From Azospirillum sp. TSO35-2 (GTDB taxonomy: Bacteria > Pseudomonadota > Alphaproteobacteria > Azospirillales > Azospirillaceae): a DNA stretch of 64,000 nt. Position numbers and translations under genes: made by a program. The DNA lies in NCBI RefSeq assembly GCF_003116095.1, contig NZ_LGRA01000021.1, positions 662,759 through 726,758 of the forward strand, read 5' to 3'. Below are positions 49,001 to 56,690 of the stretch, one piece after another (position 1 is the stretch's first letter; each line of letters begins with the position of its first letter). Under the pieces are notes generated by a model, which made no database searches, was not told the DNA's origin, and worked only from the letters and a program-made list of their open reading frames with translations.

Positions 49001-49200
49001 AGCGGCGCGGTGACCGACGAGGCCATCACCTCGGGCGCCGCCCCCGGCAATTGGGTGGTGATGCGCACCGTCGGGAAATCGACCGTCGGCAGCGAGGAGA
49101 TCGGCAGCGCGCCGTAGCCCAGCAGGCCCAGCAGCACCACCGCCGCCATCAGCAGCCCGGTGGCGACCGGCCGCAGGATGAAGGGGGCGGAGATGTTCAT
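46030..49200 (-). CDS. mdtB: RND efflux transporter permease, MdtB type
   Basis: The 1056-residue RND permease begins MNISAPFILRPVATGLLMAA, the MdtB-type start, and has the usual FVVDDAIVMIENIVRHIEKG and IGLVLLIGIVKKNAIMMIDF-like (GIVLLIGIVKKNAIMMIDFA) segments. Its start overlaps the mdtA stop (ATGA). It pairs with MdtC to form the pump, and the adapter MdtA links it to an outer-membrane channel, not found here. The C-terminal tail (from residue 1020) is Arg/Pro/Ala-rich. Confidence 0.92.
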   Translation of the reverse strand: MNISAPFILRPVATGLLMAAVVLLGLLGYGALPISSLPTVDFPTVRITTQLPGAAPEVMASSVTAPLERQLGQIAGISSMISTSSFGLSVITLQFDLSRNIDAASQDVQSAISAASGSLPKGLPNPPVYDKVNPADTPIMVLALSSESLRLETVSDAADTLLAQKLSQVDGVGYVGIEGGLRPAVRVQVNPAAVAGLGLTLEDVRTTITQANVNAPKGSFDGPRQSWSIGVNDQIENAAAYRPIIVTYKNGGPVRLTDIGTVVDSVENTRLAAWHDGKPAVLLNVLRQPGANIIDTVDHIRKLLPSLQAALPPQIHMAVLTDRTATIRASVMDVQKTLVLTAGLVVMVIFLFLRKAWATVIPAAALPLSLIGTFGIMALCGFSLDNLSLMALTIASGFVVDDAIVMIENIVRHIEKGEAPLQAALKGARQIGFTVVSLTLSLIAVFIPLLFMGGVVGRLFREFAITLSIAVLVSAVISLTLTPMMCARLLKPEAETPPNRLFRWTERGFDALLAGYAASLRVVLRHQPATLAVTIATLAATLWLYDVVPKGFLPQQDTGVIIGVTDAAPAISVKAMADRQREVADIVRRDPDVAGVASFVGTGTVNATTNTGSLTIALKPREERTSSAEEIITRLRAATSDLKGVSLFMQAVQDVQIDSRVSRTQYQYVLQDADPQELERWTPRLLDALRARPELTDVATDQQPDGLQVFLTIDRDAASRLHVLPQAIDDTLYDAFGQRQVSTIYTQTNQYRVILEVEPSFQMDPASLSKIYVKGSGGIVVPLGALVTVERRTAPLVITHQGQFPSVTLSFNVAPGVSLGDAVTAIQQARATIGMPDTATARFAGTAAEFRQSLQTQPWLILSAVVAVYIVLGVLYESTIHPVTILSTLPSAGIGALLALMATGHDLSLIALIGIVLLIGIVKKNAIMMIDFALEAERHQGMAPERSIYEASLLRFRPIMMTTMAALLGALPLALEHGTGSELRRPMGIAIVGGLLLSQVLTLYTTPVVYLYMDRLGDRLGRLLRPGRRKAAGAPDEGGPAAGQSDGHAPGRAAAE

Positions 49201-50588
49201 GAGCGCTGCCCGTCGGCGGGCTGGGTGGCCGGCGGACGGCGGGGCGCCGCCGTGTCGGGAGTGTCGCCGCCGCGCTCACCGTCCGGCCGGGCGCCGTCGC
49301 GCTGCATGCGCTCGCGCCGCCGCTCCTCGCGGGCGACGTTCTCCGGCGGAGCGCCCGCCGGGGCCACGGTCGCCGGGGCGGAGGCCTGGGGCGATGGCAT
49401 GCCGGCGGATGGCGCGGCGGCGGACGGATCGACGATCCGCACCTTGGAACCGGGTTGCAGGCGGTACTGGCCGTCGACCACCACCCGCTCGCCGGGGGTC
49501 AGCCCCTCGTCGATGATCGCCTTGTTCTCCTCCTGGCGGGCGACCTTGATCGGGCGCTGCTCCACCGTCAGGTCGTCCTTCAGGACATAGGCGTAGGTGC
49601 CCTGCGGCCCGCGCTGGACCACCGTGGCCGGGACCGTGGTGGCGCCGCGGCGGATGGCGGACAGCAGGCGGACGTTGACGAACTGGCCGGGCCACAGCTT
49701 CTGCGGGCTGTTCGGCATCTCGGCCTTCAGGCGGATGGTGCCGGTGCCGCTGTCGATCAGGTTGTCGACCACCGACAGGCGGCCGGTGTCGATGACGCGG
49801 CGGCCCTCGCGGTCCTGCGCCTCCACCGTCACCGCGCCTTGCGCCTGCGCCGCCAGGATGGCGGGGAGCTGCTTTTCCGGCAGGGTGAAGAGGACGGCGA
49901 TCGGCTGGATTTGCGTGATGGTGGCGATGCCGTTCTGGTCGCTGGCGCGCACCACGTTGCCCTGGTCGATGTTGCGCAGGCCGATGCGGCCGCTGATCGG
50001 CGCGGTGATGGTGGTGTAGTTCAACTGGACCTGCACCGCCTCGATCGCCGCCTCGTCGGCGCGGATCTGCGCCTCGTACTGGGCGACCAGCGCGCGCTGG
50101 GTGTCGACCGTCTGGCGGGAGGCGAACTCCTTCAGGTTCATGTTGCGCTCCAGGTCGCGCCGGGCGTTGGCGAGCTGCGCCTCGTCCTGCGCCTTCTTCG
50201 CCTGGGCCTGGGCGAGCTGGGCCTGGAGCGGCCGCGAATCGATGGTCGCCAGCAGGTCGCCGGCCTTGACCAATTGCCCCTCCTGCAAGGGCACGCGCTG
50301 CAACTCGCCGTCGACGCGGGCGCGCACGGTCACGCTGTTGAAGGCCTGGACGGTGCCGATGCCGTCGAACCAGATCGGCACGTCCTCGCGCGCCACGATC
50401 CCGGCCTGCACCGCCACCACGCTGTTGCGCCCGGCCCCCGGCCCCGGCGGCGGTCCGGGAGGTGCCCCGGCCGGCCGGCCGGCGGTCACGGCGGGTGTCG
50501 TCAGCCGGTCGCGCACCGCATAGCCGACGCCGCCGACCAGCCCGGCGAGAACCACACCGGTGACGACCGGCTTCCAACGAATCTTCAT
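49197..50588 (-). CDS. mdtA: Periplasmic adapter protein, MdtA type
   Basis: The 463-residue HlyD/MFP adapter has a membrane anchor (VVTGVVLAGLVGGVGYAV, near residues 8-25), a lipoyl halves/coiled-coil hairpin (DLLATIDSRPLQAQLAQAQA, near 110-130), an alpha-hairpin of heptads (QAQAKKAQDEAQLANARRDL), and a beta-barrel (ITAPISGRIGLRNIDQGNVV). The 55-residue C-terminal tail is rich in Pro, Ala, Gly and Arg. ATGA joins it to mdtB. Upstream, between it and the divergent TonB receptor, lie Fur-box-like sites, so iron could control export as well as import. Confidence 0.93.
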   Translation of the reverse strand: MKIRWKPVVTGVVLAGLVGGVGYAVRDRLTTPAVTAGRPAGAPPGPPPGPGAGRNSVVAVQAGIVAREDVPIWFDGIGTVQAFNSVTVRARVDGELQRVPLQEGQLVKAGDLLATIDSRPLQAQLAQAQAKKAQDEAQLANARRDLERNMNLKEFASRQTVDTQRALVAQYEAQIRADEAAIEAVQVQLNYTTITAPISGRIGLRNIDQGNVVRASDQNGIATITQIQPIAVLFTLPEKQLPAILAAQAQGAVTVEAQDREGRRVIDTGRLSVVDNLIDSGTGTIRLKAEMPNSPQKLWPGQFVNVRLLSAIRRGATTVPATVVQRGPQGTYAYVLKDDLTVEQRPIKVARQEENKAIIDEGLTPGERVVVDGQYRLQPGSKVRIVDPSAAAPSAGMPSPQASAPATVAPAGAPPENVAREERRRERMQRDGARPDGERGGDTPDTAAPRRPPATQPADGQRS

Positions 50589-50726
50589 GGCTGTCCCGAC
50601 GCTCGTGGGAACGGCGCTGTCGCCGCCCTTTGTCTTGTGTCCGCCCTTGGTACGGGCGGTGGCGGCGGATTCGTCGGGGCGCCGCGACGATTTTCTTTCG
50701 GACATACGCCGATAGGCATTGAAACT

Positions 50727-50745
50727 GAAAATCATTTGCATTATC
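50727..50745. promoter_or_regulatory. Fur-box-like site 1 between mdtA and the TonB receptor
   Basis: GAAAATCATTTGCATTATC matches the 19-bp Fur consensus at 14 positions by eye. It lies about 65 bases before the TonB receptor start and 140 bases before mdtA, so it could repress in both directions when iron is plentiful. Confidence 0.6.
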
Positions 50746-50760
50746 AGGGCGACCAATTAC

Positions 50761-50775
50761 GAATGATTCTCATTC
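50761..50775. promoter_or_regulatory. Fur-box-like dyad 2 close to the TonB receptor start
   Basis: GAATGATTCTCATTC has perfect 6-base arms around a 3-base centre and resembles a Fur 7-1-7 core. It lies 18 bases before the GTG start. Confidence 0.55.
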
Positions 50776-50792
50776 GCTATGGGGGCGATCAG

Positions 50793-52952
50793 GTGCAGAA
50801 ACGAGTTGAGGGCAACGGGCTGTCGCGGGGGACGGCGTTCGGCGCGCTGGTGCTGACCGGCCTGATGGTGCCGGCCATGGCCGGCGCCCAGAGCGCCGAC
50901 ACCGGTTCGACCGTGCAGATGCCGGCGGTGACGGTGACCGGGCAGGGCGAGACGGCGCTGACGCCGGTGACGGGCTATGTCGCCAACCAGCAGGCGACCG
51001 GCACCAAGACCGACACCCCGCTGATCGAGGCACCGCAGTCGATCTCCGTCATCCCCGGCGACCAGATCCGCGACCAGAACGCCCAGACGCTGAACCAGGT
51101 GGTGCGCTACACCGCCGGCGTGACGCCCGAGACGCGCGGCGCGGTGGCGACCCGTTACGACCAGCTCAAGGTCCGCGGCTTCGACGCCGACACCTACCTG
51201 AACGGGCTGAAGCTCCGGTCGCTCTACTACGCCGCCCCGCAGGTCGATCCCTATCTGCTGGAACGGGTGGAGGTGCTGAAGGGCCCGACCTCCGTGCTCT
51301 ACGGCCAGTCGCCGGCCGGCGGCCTGCTCAACCAGGTCAGCAAGCGCCCGACCGCCACCGCGCAGAACGAGGTCGGGATCGAATACGGCACCGACAACCA
51401 TTGGCGCGGCACCGCCGATGTCTCCGGCCCGATCGACAAGGACGGCAAGTTCCTCTACCGCCTGACCGCCGTCGGCCTCAGCGAGGACGGCCAGATCCGG
51501 ATGACGGAGAACGAGCGCATCGCCGTCGCCCCCTCCTTCACCTGGAAGCCGGACGCCGAGACCAGCCTGACCCTGCTGGGCCTCTACCAGCACGACCCGA
51601 AGGGCAACTCCTATGGCGGCATCCCGCCGCAGGGCACGGTGCTGGCCAACCCGCTGGGCCGGATTCCGGTCGATTTCTATGACGGCGACCCGAATTACGA
51701 AAAGTTCGACCGCCGTCAGGCCTCGCTCGGCTACGCCTTCGACAAGAAGCTGAGCGACGTCTGGACCGTCCGGCTGAACGGGCGCTGGCTGCACACCAAG
51801 GTCGCCTACGACAGCCTCTACGCCAACGGCCTCGCGGCCGACTACCGCACCCTCTACCGCGGCATCGCCACCTCGCGGGAGGAAATGAACGCCTACACCT
51901 TCGACAACCAGATCGAGGGGCGCTTCTCCACCGGCCCGGTCGGGCACACCGTGCTGGCGGGCGTCGATCACCAGCGGCTCAACGGCCATTACGCCGCCGG
52001 CTTCGGGCTGGCGCCGTCGATCGACGTCTTCAACCCGGTCTACGGCGTCGCCATCACGCCCCCCGCCACCAGCCGGACCGACATCGACGGCCGCCAGACC
52101 GGCGTCTATCTGCAGGACCAGCTGAAGCTGGACGGCTTCATCCTGACGGTCGCCGGGCGCCGCGACTGGGCCAAGACCACCTCGACCACCGCGTTCGGCA
52201 GCAGCACCCAGTCCGATCAGGCCTGGACCGGCCGCGCCGGCCTGACCTATGTCTTCGAGAACGGCATCGCGCCCTACATCAGCTACGCCGAATCCTTCAC
52301 GCCCAGCAGCGGCGTCGATTTCTCCGGCACGCCCTTCAAGCCGGAGGAGGGGACCCAGTACGAGGTCGGCGTGAAGTACCAGCCGCCGGGCCTGAACAGC
52401 CTGTTCACCGCGGCGCTGTTCGACCTGACCCGCAGCAACCTCGTCACCAGCGACCCCGCCCATCCCGGCTTCTCGGTCCAGAGCGGCGAGGCGCGGTCGC
52501 GCGGCGTCGAGCTGGAGGCCAAGGTCGGCGTGACCAAGGACCTCGACCTGATCGGCACCTACACCTACCTCGACACCACATACACCAAGGACAACGACGG
52601 CCTGCAGGGCAAGCGCCTGCCGGCGGTGCCGCACCACCAGGCGTCGGCCTGGGCGATGTACCGCATGCCGGAAGGCACCCCGCTGACCGGCCTCGGCGTC
52701 GGTGCCGGCGTGCGCTACACCGGCACCACGGTGAACACGGCGAACACCTTCAAGGTGCCGTCCTTCACGCTGGTCGACGCCACCGTGTCCTACGACCTCG
52801 GCGCCCTGTCGTCCAAGCTGCAGGGGGCGGAGGTCTCGATCAACGGCAAGAACCTGTTCAACAAGGAGTATGTCGCCTCCTGCTATTACGGCGAATGGTG
52901 CGCCTATGGCTACCAGCGGACGGTGACCGCGGGCCTGCGCTACCGCTGGTAA
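50793..52952 (+). CDS. TonB-dependent siderophore receptor
   Basis: The 719-residue outer-membrane receptor has a signal peptide (cleavage after AMAGA near residue 32), a TonB-box-like MPAVTVTGQG near 45-54, a plug domain (TPLIEAPQSISVIPGDQIRD and LKVRGFDADTYLNGL and ERVEVLKGPTSVLYGQ), and a 22-strand barrel ending in VTAGLRYRW with terminal Trp. The FhuA/FoxA ferrisiderophore family is the best fit. The GTG at 50793, preceded by GGGGG, gives a normal signal peptide; an ATG at 50763 would start inside the second Fur-like dyad. It is followed by a PepSY reductase-type gene, and two Fur-like sites precede it. Confidence 0.93.
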   Translation: MQKRVEGNGLSRGTAFGALVLTGLMVPAMAGAQSADTGSTVQMPAVTVTGQGETALTPVTGYVANQQATGTKTDTPLIEAPQSISVIPGDQIRDQNAQTLNQVVRYTAGVTPETRGAVATRYDQLKVRGFDADTYLNGLKLRSLYYAAPQVDPYLLERVEVLKGPTSVLYGQSPAGGLLNQVSKRPTATAQNEVGIEYGTDNHWRGTADVSGPIDKDGKFLYRLTAVGLSEDGQIRMTENERIAVAPSFTWKPDAETSLTLLGLYQHDPKGNSYGGIPPQGTVLANPLGRIPVDFYDGDPNYEKFDRRQASLGYAFDKKLSDVWTVRLNGRWLHTKVAYDSLYANGLAADYRTLYRGIATSREEMNAYTFDNQIEGRFSTGPVGHTVLAGVDHQRLNGHYAAGFGLAPSIDVFNPVYGVAITPPATSRTDIDGRQTGVYLQDQLKLDGFILTVAGRRDWAKTTSTTAFGSSTQSDQAWTGRAGLTYVFENGIAPYISYAESFTPSSGVDFSGTPFKPEEGTQYEVGVKYQPPGLNSLFTAALFDLTRSNLVTSDPAHPGFSVQSGEARSRGVELEAKVGVTKDLDLIGTYTYLDTTYTKDNDGLQGKRLPAVPHHQASAWAMYRMPEGTPLTGLGVGAGVRYTGTTVNTANTFKVPSFTLVDATVSYDLGALSSKLQGAEVSINGKNLFNKEYVASCYYGEWCAYGYQRTVTAGLRYRW

Positions 52953-52995
52953 GTTTCGTGCCGTCCCTCCTCCCCCACTGCCGAAGGAAGCCGTC

Positions 52996-54150
52996 ATGAC
53001 GCCTGCGAGCCTGCGGGGCTGGCGCCTCGTCCATCGCTGGACCAGCCTGATCTGCTCGGCAAACCTGCTGATCCTCTGCGTCACCGGGCTGATCCTGGTG
53101 TTCCACCACGAGATCCAGCACATGATGGGGGAGGATCTCGACAGCAGCCACACCGAGGGGCAGGCCCGCCTGCCCCTCCAGTCGCTGGTGGACATCGCGC
53201 GGCAGGCCGACCCCGCGCTGGTGCCCAGGCTGCTGTCCTTCGATGCGGAGGACAAGGCGGTCAACTACATCTATCTCGGCCCGCCGGAGGAGCGCGGCTT
53301 CGATCTGGGCCGCTGGGTGGTGCTGAACGGCTTCACCGGGGCCAACCAGATGCTGAAGCAGCCGGAAGAGACGCTGACCGGCTTCCTGCTGAAGCTGCAT
53401 GTCGACCTGTTCACCGGTTTCGCCGGCCAGATGTTCGTCGGCGTCATGGGGCTGCTGTTCGTGGTCAGCACGGTCAGTGGGCTGGTGGTCTACGGCCCCT
53501 TCATGAAGAAGCTGGCCTTCGGGGTCCTGCGCTTCGGCCGCGGCACCCGCATCGGCAACATCGACCTGCACAACCTGTTCGGCGTGGCGACGCTGGTGTG
53601 GGCCTTCGTCGTCGGGCTGACCGGCGCCATCCTGTCCTTCTCGCCGCTGATCACCGGCTATTGGCAGAAGACCGAGCTGGCCGCCCTGACCGCCCGCCAT
53701 CCGGAACCGATGACGGGCAGCGCGGTGGCGATCGACCGGGTGGCCGCGGCCGGGCTGGCCGCCTTTCCCGGCAAGGATCTGGCCTTCATCGCCTATCCCG
53801 GCAACGAATACGCCGGCAGCCGCCATTTCGGCGTGATGGTGCGCGGCCACACCGAACTGACCCAGCGGCTGCTCAGCGTCGCGCTGGTCGATGCCGAAAC
53901 CGGCGTGGTGGCGGAGACGGCCGGCACGCCCTGGTACATGACGGTGCTGATGCTGTCGGGGCCGTTCCATTTCGGCGATTACGGCGGCCTGCCGCTGCAG
54001 ATCATCTGGGCGCTGTTCACCATCGTCACCGGCGTGGTGACCGTCACCGGCTTCGTCGTCTGGCTGAAACGCCCGCGCGCCCGCACGGCGCCGGCGGGCT
54101 CCGCGGCCGGGCGCGGCAACGCCCAAGGCAAGCTGGGGAGCAAGGCATGA
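52996..54150 (+). CDS. PepSY-associated TM protein, siderophore-iron reductase type
   Basis: The 384-residue membrane protein has four predicted helices (near residues 18-40, 150-175, 195-220 and 335-360) and PepSY-like periplasmic segments. Conserved histidines in VHRWTSLICSANLL, VFHHEIQHMMG, LKLHVDLFTG and DLHNLFGVATLV can bind heme. Members act next to TonB receptors in reducing or releasing iron at the inner membrane. AAGGAAG precedes the ATG. It follows the receptor by 43 bases and its stop overlaps the next small gene (ATGA). Confidence 0.88.
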   Translation: MTPASLRGWRLVHRWTSLICSANLLILCVTGLILVFHHEIQHMMGEDLDSSHTEGQARLPLQSLVDIARQADPALVPRLLSFDAEDKAVNYIYLGPPEERGFDLGRWVVLNGFTGANQMLKQPEETLTGFLLKLHVDLFTGFAGQMFVGVMGLLFVVSTVSGLVVYGPFMKKLAFGVLRFGRGTRIGNIDLHNLFGVATLVWAFVVGLTGAILSFSPLITGYWQKTELAALTARHPEPMTGSAVAIDRVAAAGLAAFPGKDLAFIAYPGNEYAGSRHFGVMVRGHTELTQRLLSVALVDAETGVVAETAGTPWYMTVLMLSGPFHFGDYGGLPLQIIWALFTIVTGVVTVTGFVVWLKRPRARTAPAGSAAGRGNAQGKLGSKA

Positions 54151-54311
54151 CCGGCGTCTGGCGCATTCCCGCCGCCCTGGCGGCGCTGTCCTTCGTCGGG
54201 CTGGCCGCGGCCATCCTGGGCGACGGAGTCTGGGACTGGACCTGCTGGGCCGCGCTGTCGGTGCCGCTGGCGGTCTGTGCCGTGAAGCTCTGGCGGCAAT
54301 GGCCGGGGTGA
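54147..54311 (+). CDS. 54-residue two-helix membrane protein in the iron-uptake operon
   Basis: The protein is only 54 residues with two hydrophobic helices (PAALAALSFVGLAAAILGDG, near 8-27, and CWAALSVPLAVCAVKLW, near 33-49). Its ATG overlaps the PepSY stop (ATGA) and a GGGGAGC-type site lies upstream, so it is translated. Small two-helix membrane proteins commonly follow TonB-receptor and PepSY genes, where they may help assemble the membrane reductase; this one is not recognised as a named family. Confidence 0.75.
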   Translation: MTGVWRIPAALAALSFVGLAAAILGDGVWDWTCWAALSVPLAVCAVKLWRQWPG

Positions 54312-54344
54312 GGGGGCTTGCCGCACCCCCCCTTTGCGCAGGGA

Positions 54345-55481
54345 TCAGGGCGCCAGCAGTTGGCGCGCCAGCATCAGGCCGACGTCGTCGTCGGTGTTCT
54401 CGTCGCCGTTCAGGATCAACGACACCGCGACGTCGCGGTCCGGGTAGTACCAGGCTTCGGCCCGGAAGCCGGCCAGACGGCCGGGATGGCCGTATTTCGG
54501 GCCGAAGTCGCTGTCCTCCACCATGATGCCGTAGCCATAGCCGTCGTCGGCCTCGCCGGCACGGTCGACCAGCATCTCCCGCAGCGTGGCGGGATCGAGC
54601 AGCAGCCCCGGACGGCGGAACAGCGCGGTCATGAAACGGTCGAGGTCGCCCACCGTCGTCGTCACCGGCGCGTCGCCCAGCGGGCTGGAATAGGCGTAGA
54701 GGCTGGCGTCGGCCCGGCTGCCGTCCGGCTTCGGCGCGCGGTAGCCGTGGGCGACGTCCGGCGCCTCGGGGCTGGCGCCGAGCGTGGTCGCGGTCATGCC
54801 GGCCGGGCGGAAGATGCGCCGTTCCAGCGACGCGGCCAGCGACGTGCCGTCCACCCGCTCCAGGATCCGGCCCAGCAGCATGTAGTTGGTGTTGGAGTAG
54901 TGGTAGATCCCCGGCTGGGTCGGCGCGCCGCAGGGCGCCACGGTCAGCGCCTCCACCACCGTCCAGGACGGGTTGGGGTGGCGGGCGCTGGTGGCCCCGG
55001 CGTTGCGCAGGCAATCGGGAATGCCGGAGCGGTGGCTCAGCAGGTCCGCCACCGTCGCGCTGTCGAGGTGGGCGAGCCGGCCGGCGGCGGGAAGGGCGAT
55101 CAGCGGCACCACCGGGTCGTCCAGCCGGATGGTGCCGGCCTGCACCAGTTGCAGGACCGCGACCGCCGTCATCATCTTGCCGGTCGAGGCGATGTGGAAC
55201 CGGGTGTCGGGCGTCACCGCCCGCTGCCGCGCCCGGTCGGCCAGACCGGCCGCCGCGACCCCGACGCCGTTCGGCCCGGACAGCAGCAGCACGCCGCCCG
55301 GCACGTCATAGCGCTGCAACAGGGTGGCCAGCGCGGCGTCGAGGCGGGGGTCGGGAACAGCCTCGCTCGCCGCCGGACACGCCGTCAAACCGGCGGTGGT
55401 CAGCACGGCAAGCGCGAGCCACAGCCGCGCGCCCCATCCGCGCCACCCCGACCCAAGCGCCCCGATCCGCCGTTTTGCCAC
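54345..55481 (-). CDS. Serine hydrolase of the class C beta-lactamase/penicillin-binding fold, probable lipoprotein
   Basis: The 378-residue protein has the catalytic SxxK in FHIASTGKMMTAV (Ser99, Lys102), a YxN motif (HYSNTNYMLLG) and HxG-type KYGHPGRLAGFR. It has a lipobox LTAC (Cys35) at the end of the signal peptide, so it is probably anchored to a membrane. GGGGG favours the GTG at 55481; a TTG upstream would give a longer head. Members include esterases, D-aminopeptidases and AmpC-like enzymes; resistance is not implied. It is the gene downstream of a DUF1345 gene and converges on the iron operon. Confidence 0.87.
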   Translation of the reverse strand: MAKRRIGALGSGWRGWGARLWLALAVLTTAGLTACPAASEAVPDPRLDAALATLLQRYDVPGGVLLLSGPNGVGVAAAGLADRARQRAVTPDTRFHIASTGKMMTAVAVLQLVQAGTIRLDDPVVPLIALPAAGRLAHLDSATVADLLSHRSGIPDCLRNAGATSARHPNPSWTVVEALTVAPCGAPTQPGIYHYSNTNYMLLGRILERVDGTSLAASLERRIFRPAGMTATTLGASPEAPDVAHGYRAPKPDGSRADASLYAYSSPLGDAPVTTTVGDLDRFMTALFRRPGLLLDPATLREMLVDRAGEADDGYGYGIMVEDSDFGPKYGHPGRLAGFRAEAWYYPDRDVAVSLILNGDENTDDDVGLMLARQLLAP

Positions 55482-55554
55482 CGCTTGCCCCCCTGCCCAC
55501 CGTTCCGATCGGCCCAGGGTGGGCAAGCAATCCAGCGGGGACCAGCGGCAAATC

Positions 55555-55598
55555 GCCGGAACGGCTCAGCCGACCAGCCGGAACGGCTCAGCCGACAA
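55555..55598. repeat. 22-bp tandem repeat spanning the DUF1345 stop codon
   Basis: Two units of 22 bases (55555-55576 and 55577-55598) begin GCCGGAACGGCTCAGCCGAC and differ at the final bases. The second contains the complement of the DUF1345 stop. As at 16487, a tandem copy extends a gene's 3' end outward. Confidence 0.75.
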
Positions 55599-56244
55599 GG
55601 CCGGCGGCGAGGTTGACCCCGAGCGCCAGGATCGCGGTGTTGAACAGGAAGGACAGCCCGGCGTGGAGCGTCACCAGCCGGCGGATGCCGGCGCCGCGCG
55701 TCGTCACGTCCGACACCTGGGCGGTCATGCCGATGGTGAAGCTGAAATAGATGAACTCGAGATACTCCGGCGCGTCGTTGCCGGGGAAATCCAGGCAGCG
55801 TTCCGCCGCCGGCCGGTCGTCGAGCCAATAGTCGTGGGCGTAGTGCTGGGCGAAGAACAGATGCAGGAAGGTCCAGGACAGCAGCACCGTCACCGCCGCC
55901 AGCACCGCCGACCAGCCGGCGTGGGCGGAGCCCTTGGTCAGCACCAGCTCGGCGATGATCGCCGCCAGCGCCGCCAGCGTGGCCGCCACCGCCCCGACCA
56001 GCACGCCGCCCTTGCCGGGATCGAGCGCGCGGGCGCGGCGGCGCATCGACGTCACCGTCGCCCGGCTCATCAGCCGGGAGGCCAGCAGGATGTAGGTCGC
56101 GACGCCCAGGTCCCAGCCGACCAGGGCGGCGGTGGTCGGCCGCAGCCAGGACAGCGACAGCGACAGCGCGATGGTCGTCAGCGCCACGGCGATCGCGCCC
56201 AGCAGCGACGGGCGGCTGCGGAGATGGTTCAGGCTCCGGCGCAT
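55588..56244 (-). CDS. DUF1345 membrane protein
   Basis: This 218-residue inner-membrane protein has about five helices (near residues 14-33, 40-57, 76-98, 105-128 and 185-210) and the DUF1345 core segment APEYLEFIYFSFTIGMTAQV. That segment, with a conserved F-Y-F-S-F, is the family hallmark; the family has no established function. The start MRRSLNHLRSRPSL at 56244 is arginine-rich. A cupin gene begins 37 bases further and could be co-transcribed. Confidence 0.85.
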   Translation of the reverse strand: MRRSLNHLRSRPSLLGAIAVALTTIALSLSLSWLRPTTAALVGWDLGVATYILLASRLMSRATVTSMRRRARALDPGKGGVLVGAVAATLAALAAIIAELVLTKGSAHAGWSAVLAAVTVLLSWTFLHLFFAQHYAHDYWLDDRPAAERCLDFPGNDAPEYLEFIYFSFTIGMTAQVSDVTTRGAGIRRLVTLHAGLSFLFNTAILALGVNLAAGLVG

Positions 56245-56281
56245 GCGCCCCCCGAGGCCGAACGGCCGACGCCGGCGGGCA

Positions 56282-56581
56282 TCAGCCTTCCTGGAGCAGT
56301 TCGACCTCGACGAAGACGATGTCCGCATCGCCGTCGTTGATGACGTTGTGGCTGACCCCCGCCTTGCGGAAGTAGGAGCGGCCCGGCTCCAGCGGGAACA
56401 GCCGCTCGGCGCCCGACGGGTCGACGAGGCGGAAGGTGCCGGGCGTAACCGGGACGATCACGTAATCGTAGCCATGGACATGGGCACCGGTTTCCGCCCC
56501 GGGCACGAGACGCCATTCGGTGACCCGGGTGCGTTCGTTTTCCACGTGCGACACTGAAACCGCTTGCGGGCGCGTCGTCAT
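56282..56581 (-). CDS. Small cupin-domain protein
   Basis: The 99-residue single cupin has the metal-site pattern GAETGAHVHGYDYVIV (two His) and a C-terminal GVSHNVINDGDADIVF (His). The most plausible start is the ATG at 56581, placed by GGGG about 6 bases upstream; longer starts are possible but have poor sites. Cupins of this size often bind a metal and small carboxylates. Substrate unknown. It is part of the same strand block as the DUF1345 gene and the ATP-grasp fusion. Confidence 0.75.
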   Translation of the reverse strand: MTTRPQAVSVSHVENERTRVTEWRLVPGAETGAHVHGYDYVIVPVTPGTFRLVDPSGAERLFPLEPGRSYFRKAGVSHNVINDGDADIVFVEVELLQEG

Positions 56582-56690
56582 GCTCGACCCCATCCTCTTG
56601 AAACCGGTCGCCTTGGAACGGCCTGTTCTCCTGAGGTAGCACGCCGCCCCTCCGGGCACCAGACGGCGCGACGCCGGCCCGGCCCCCGCC

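Noticed and set aside
42928..49590. A 2,220-codon open frame on the plus strand antisense to mdtB and mdtC, and a 2,185-codon minus frame through the same genes
   Set aside because: Both are out-of-frame shadows of two recognisable RND genes. GC-rich codon bias removes stops from other frames. The composition is dominated by Arg, Gln, His, Asp and Gly with no domain and no ribosome binding site.
54345..55481. Beta-lactam resistance gene
   Set aside because: Class C-fold serine hydrolases include many esterases and peptidases; no AmpR-type regulator or close AmpC signature is present.
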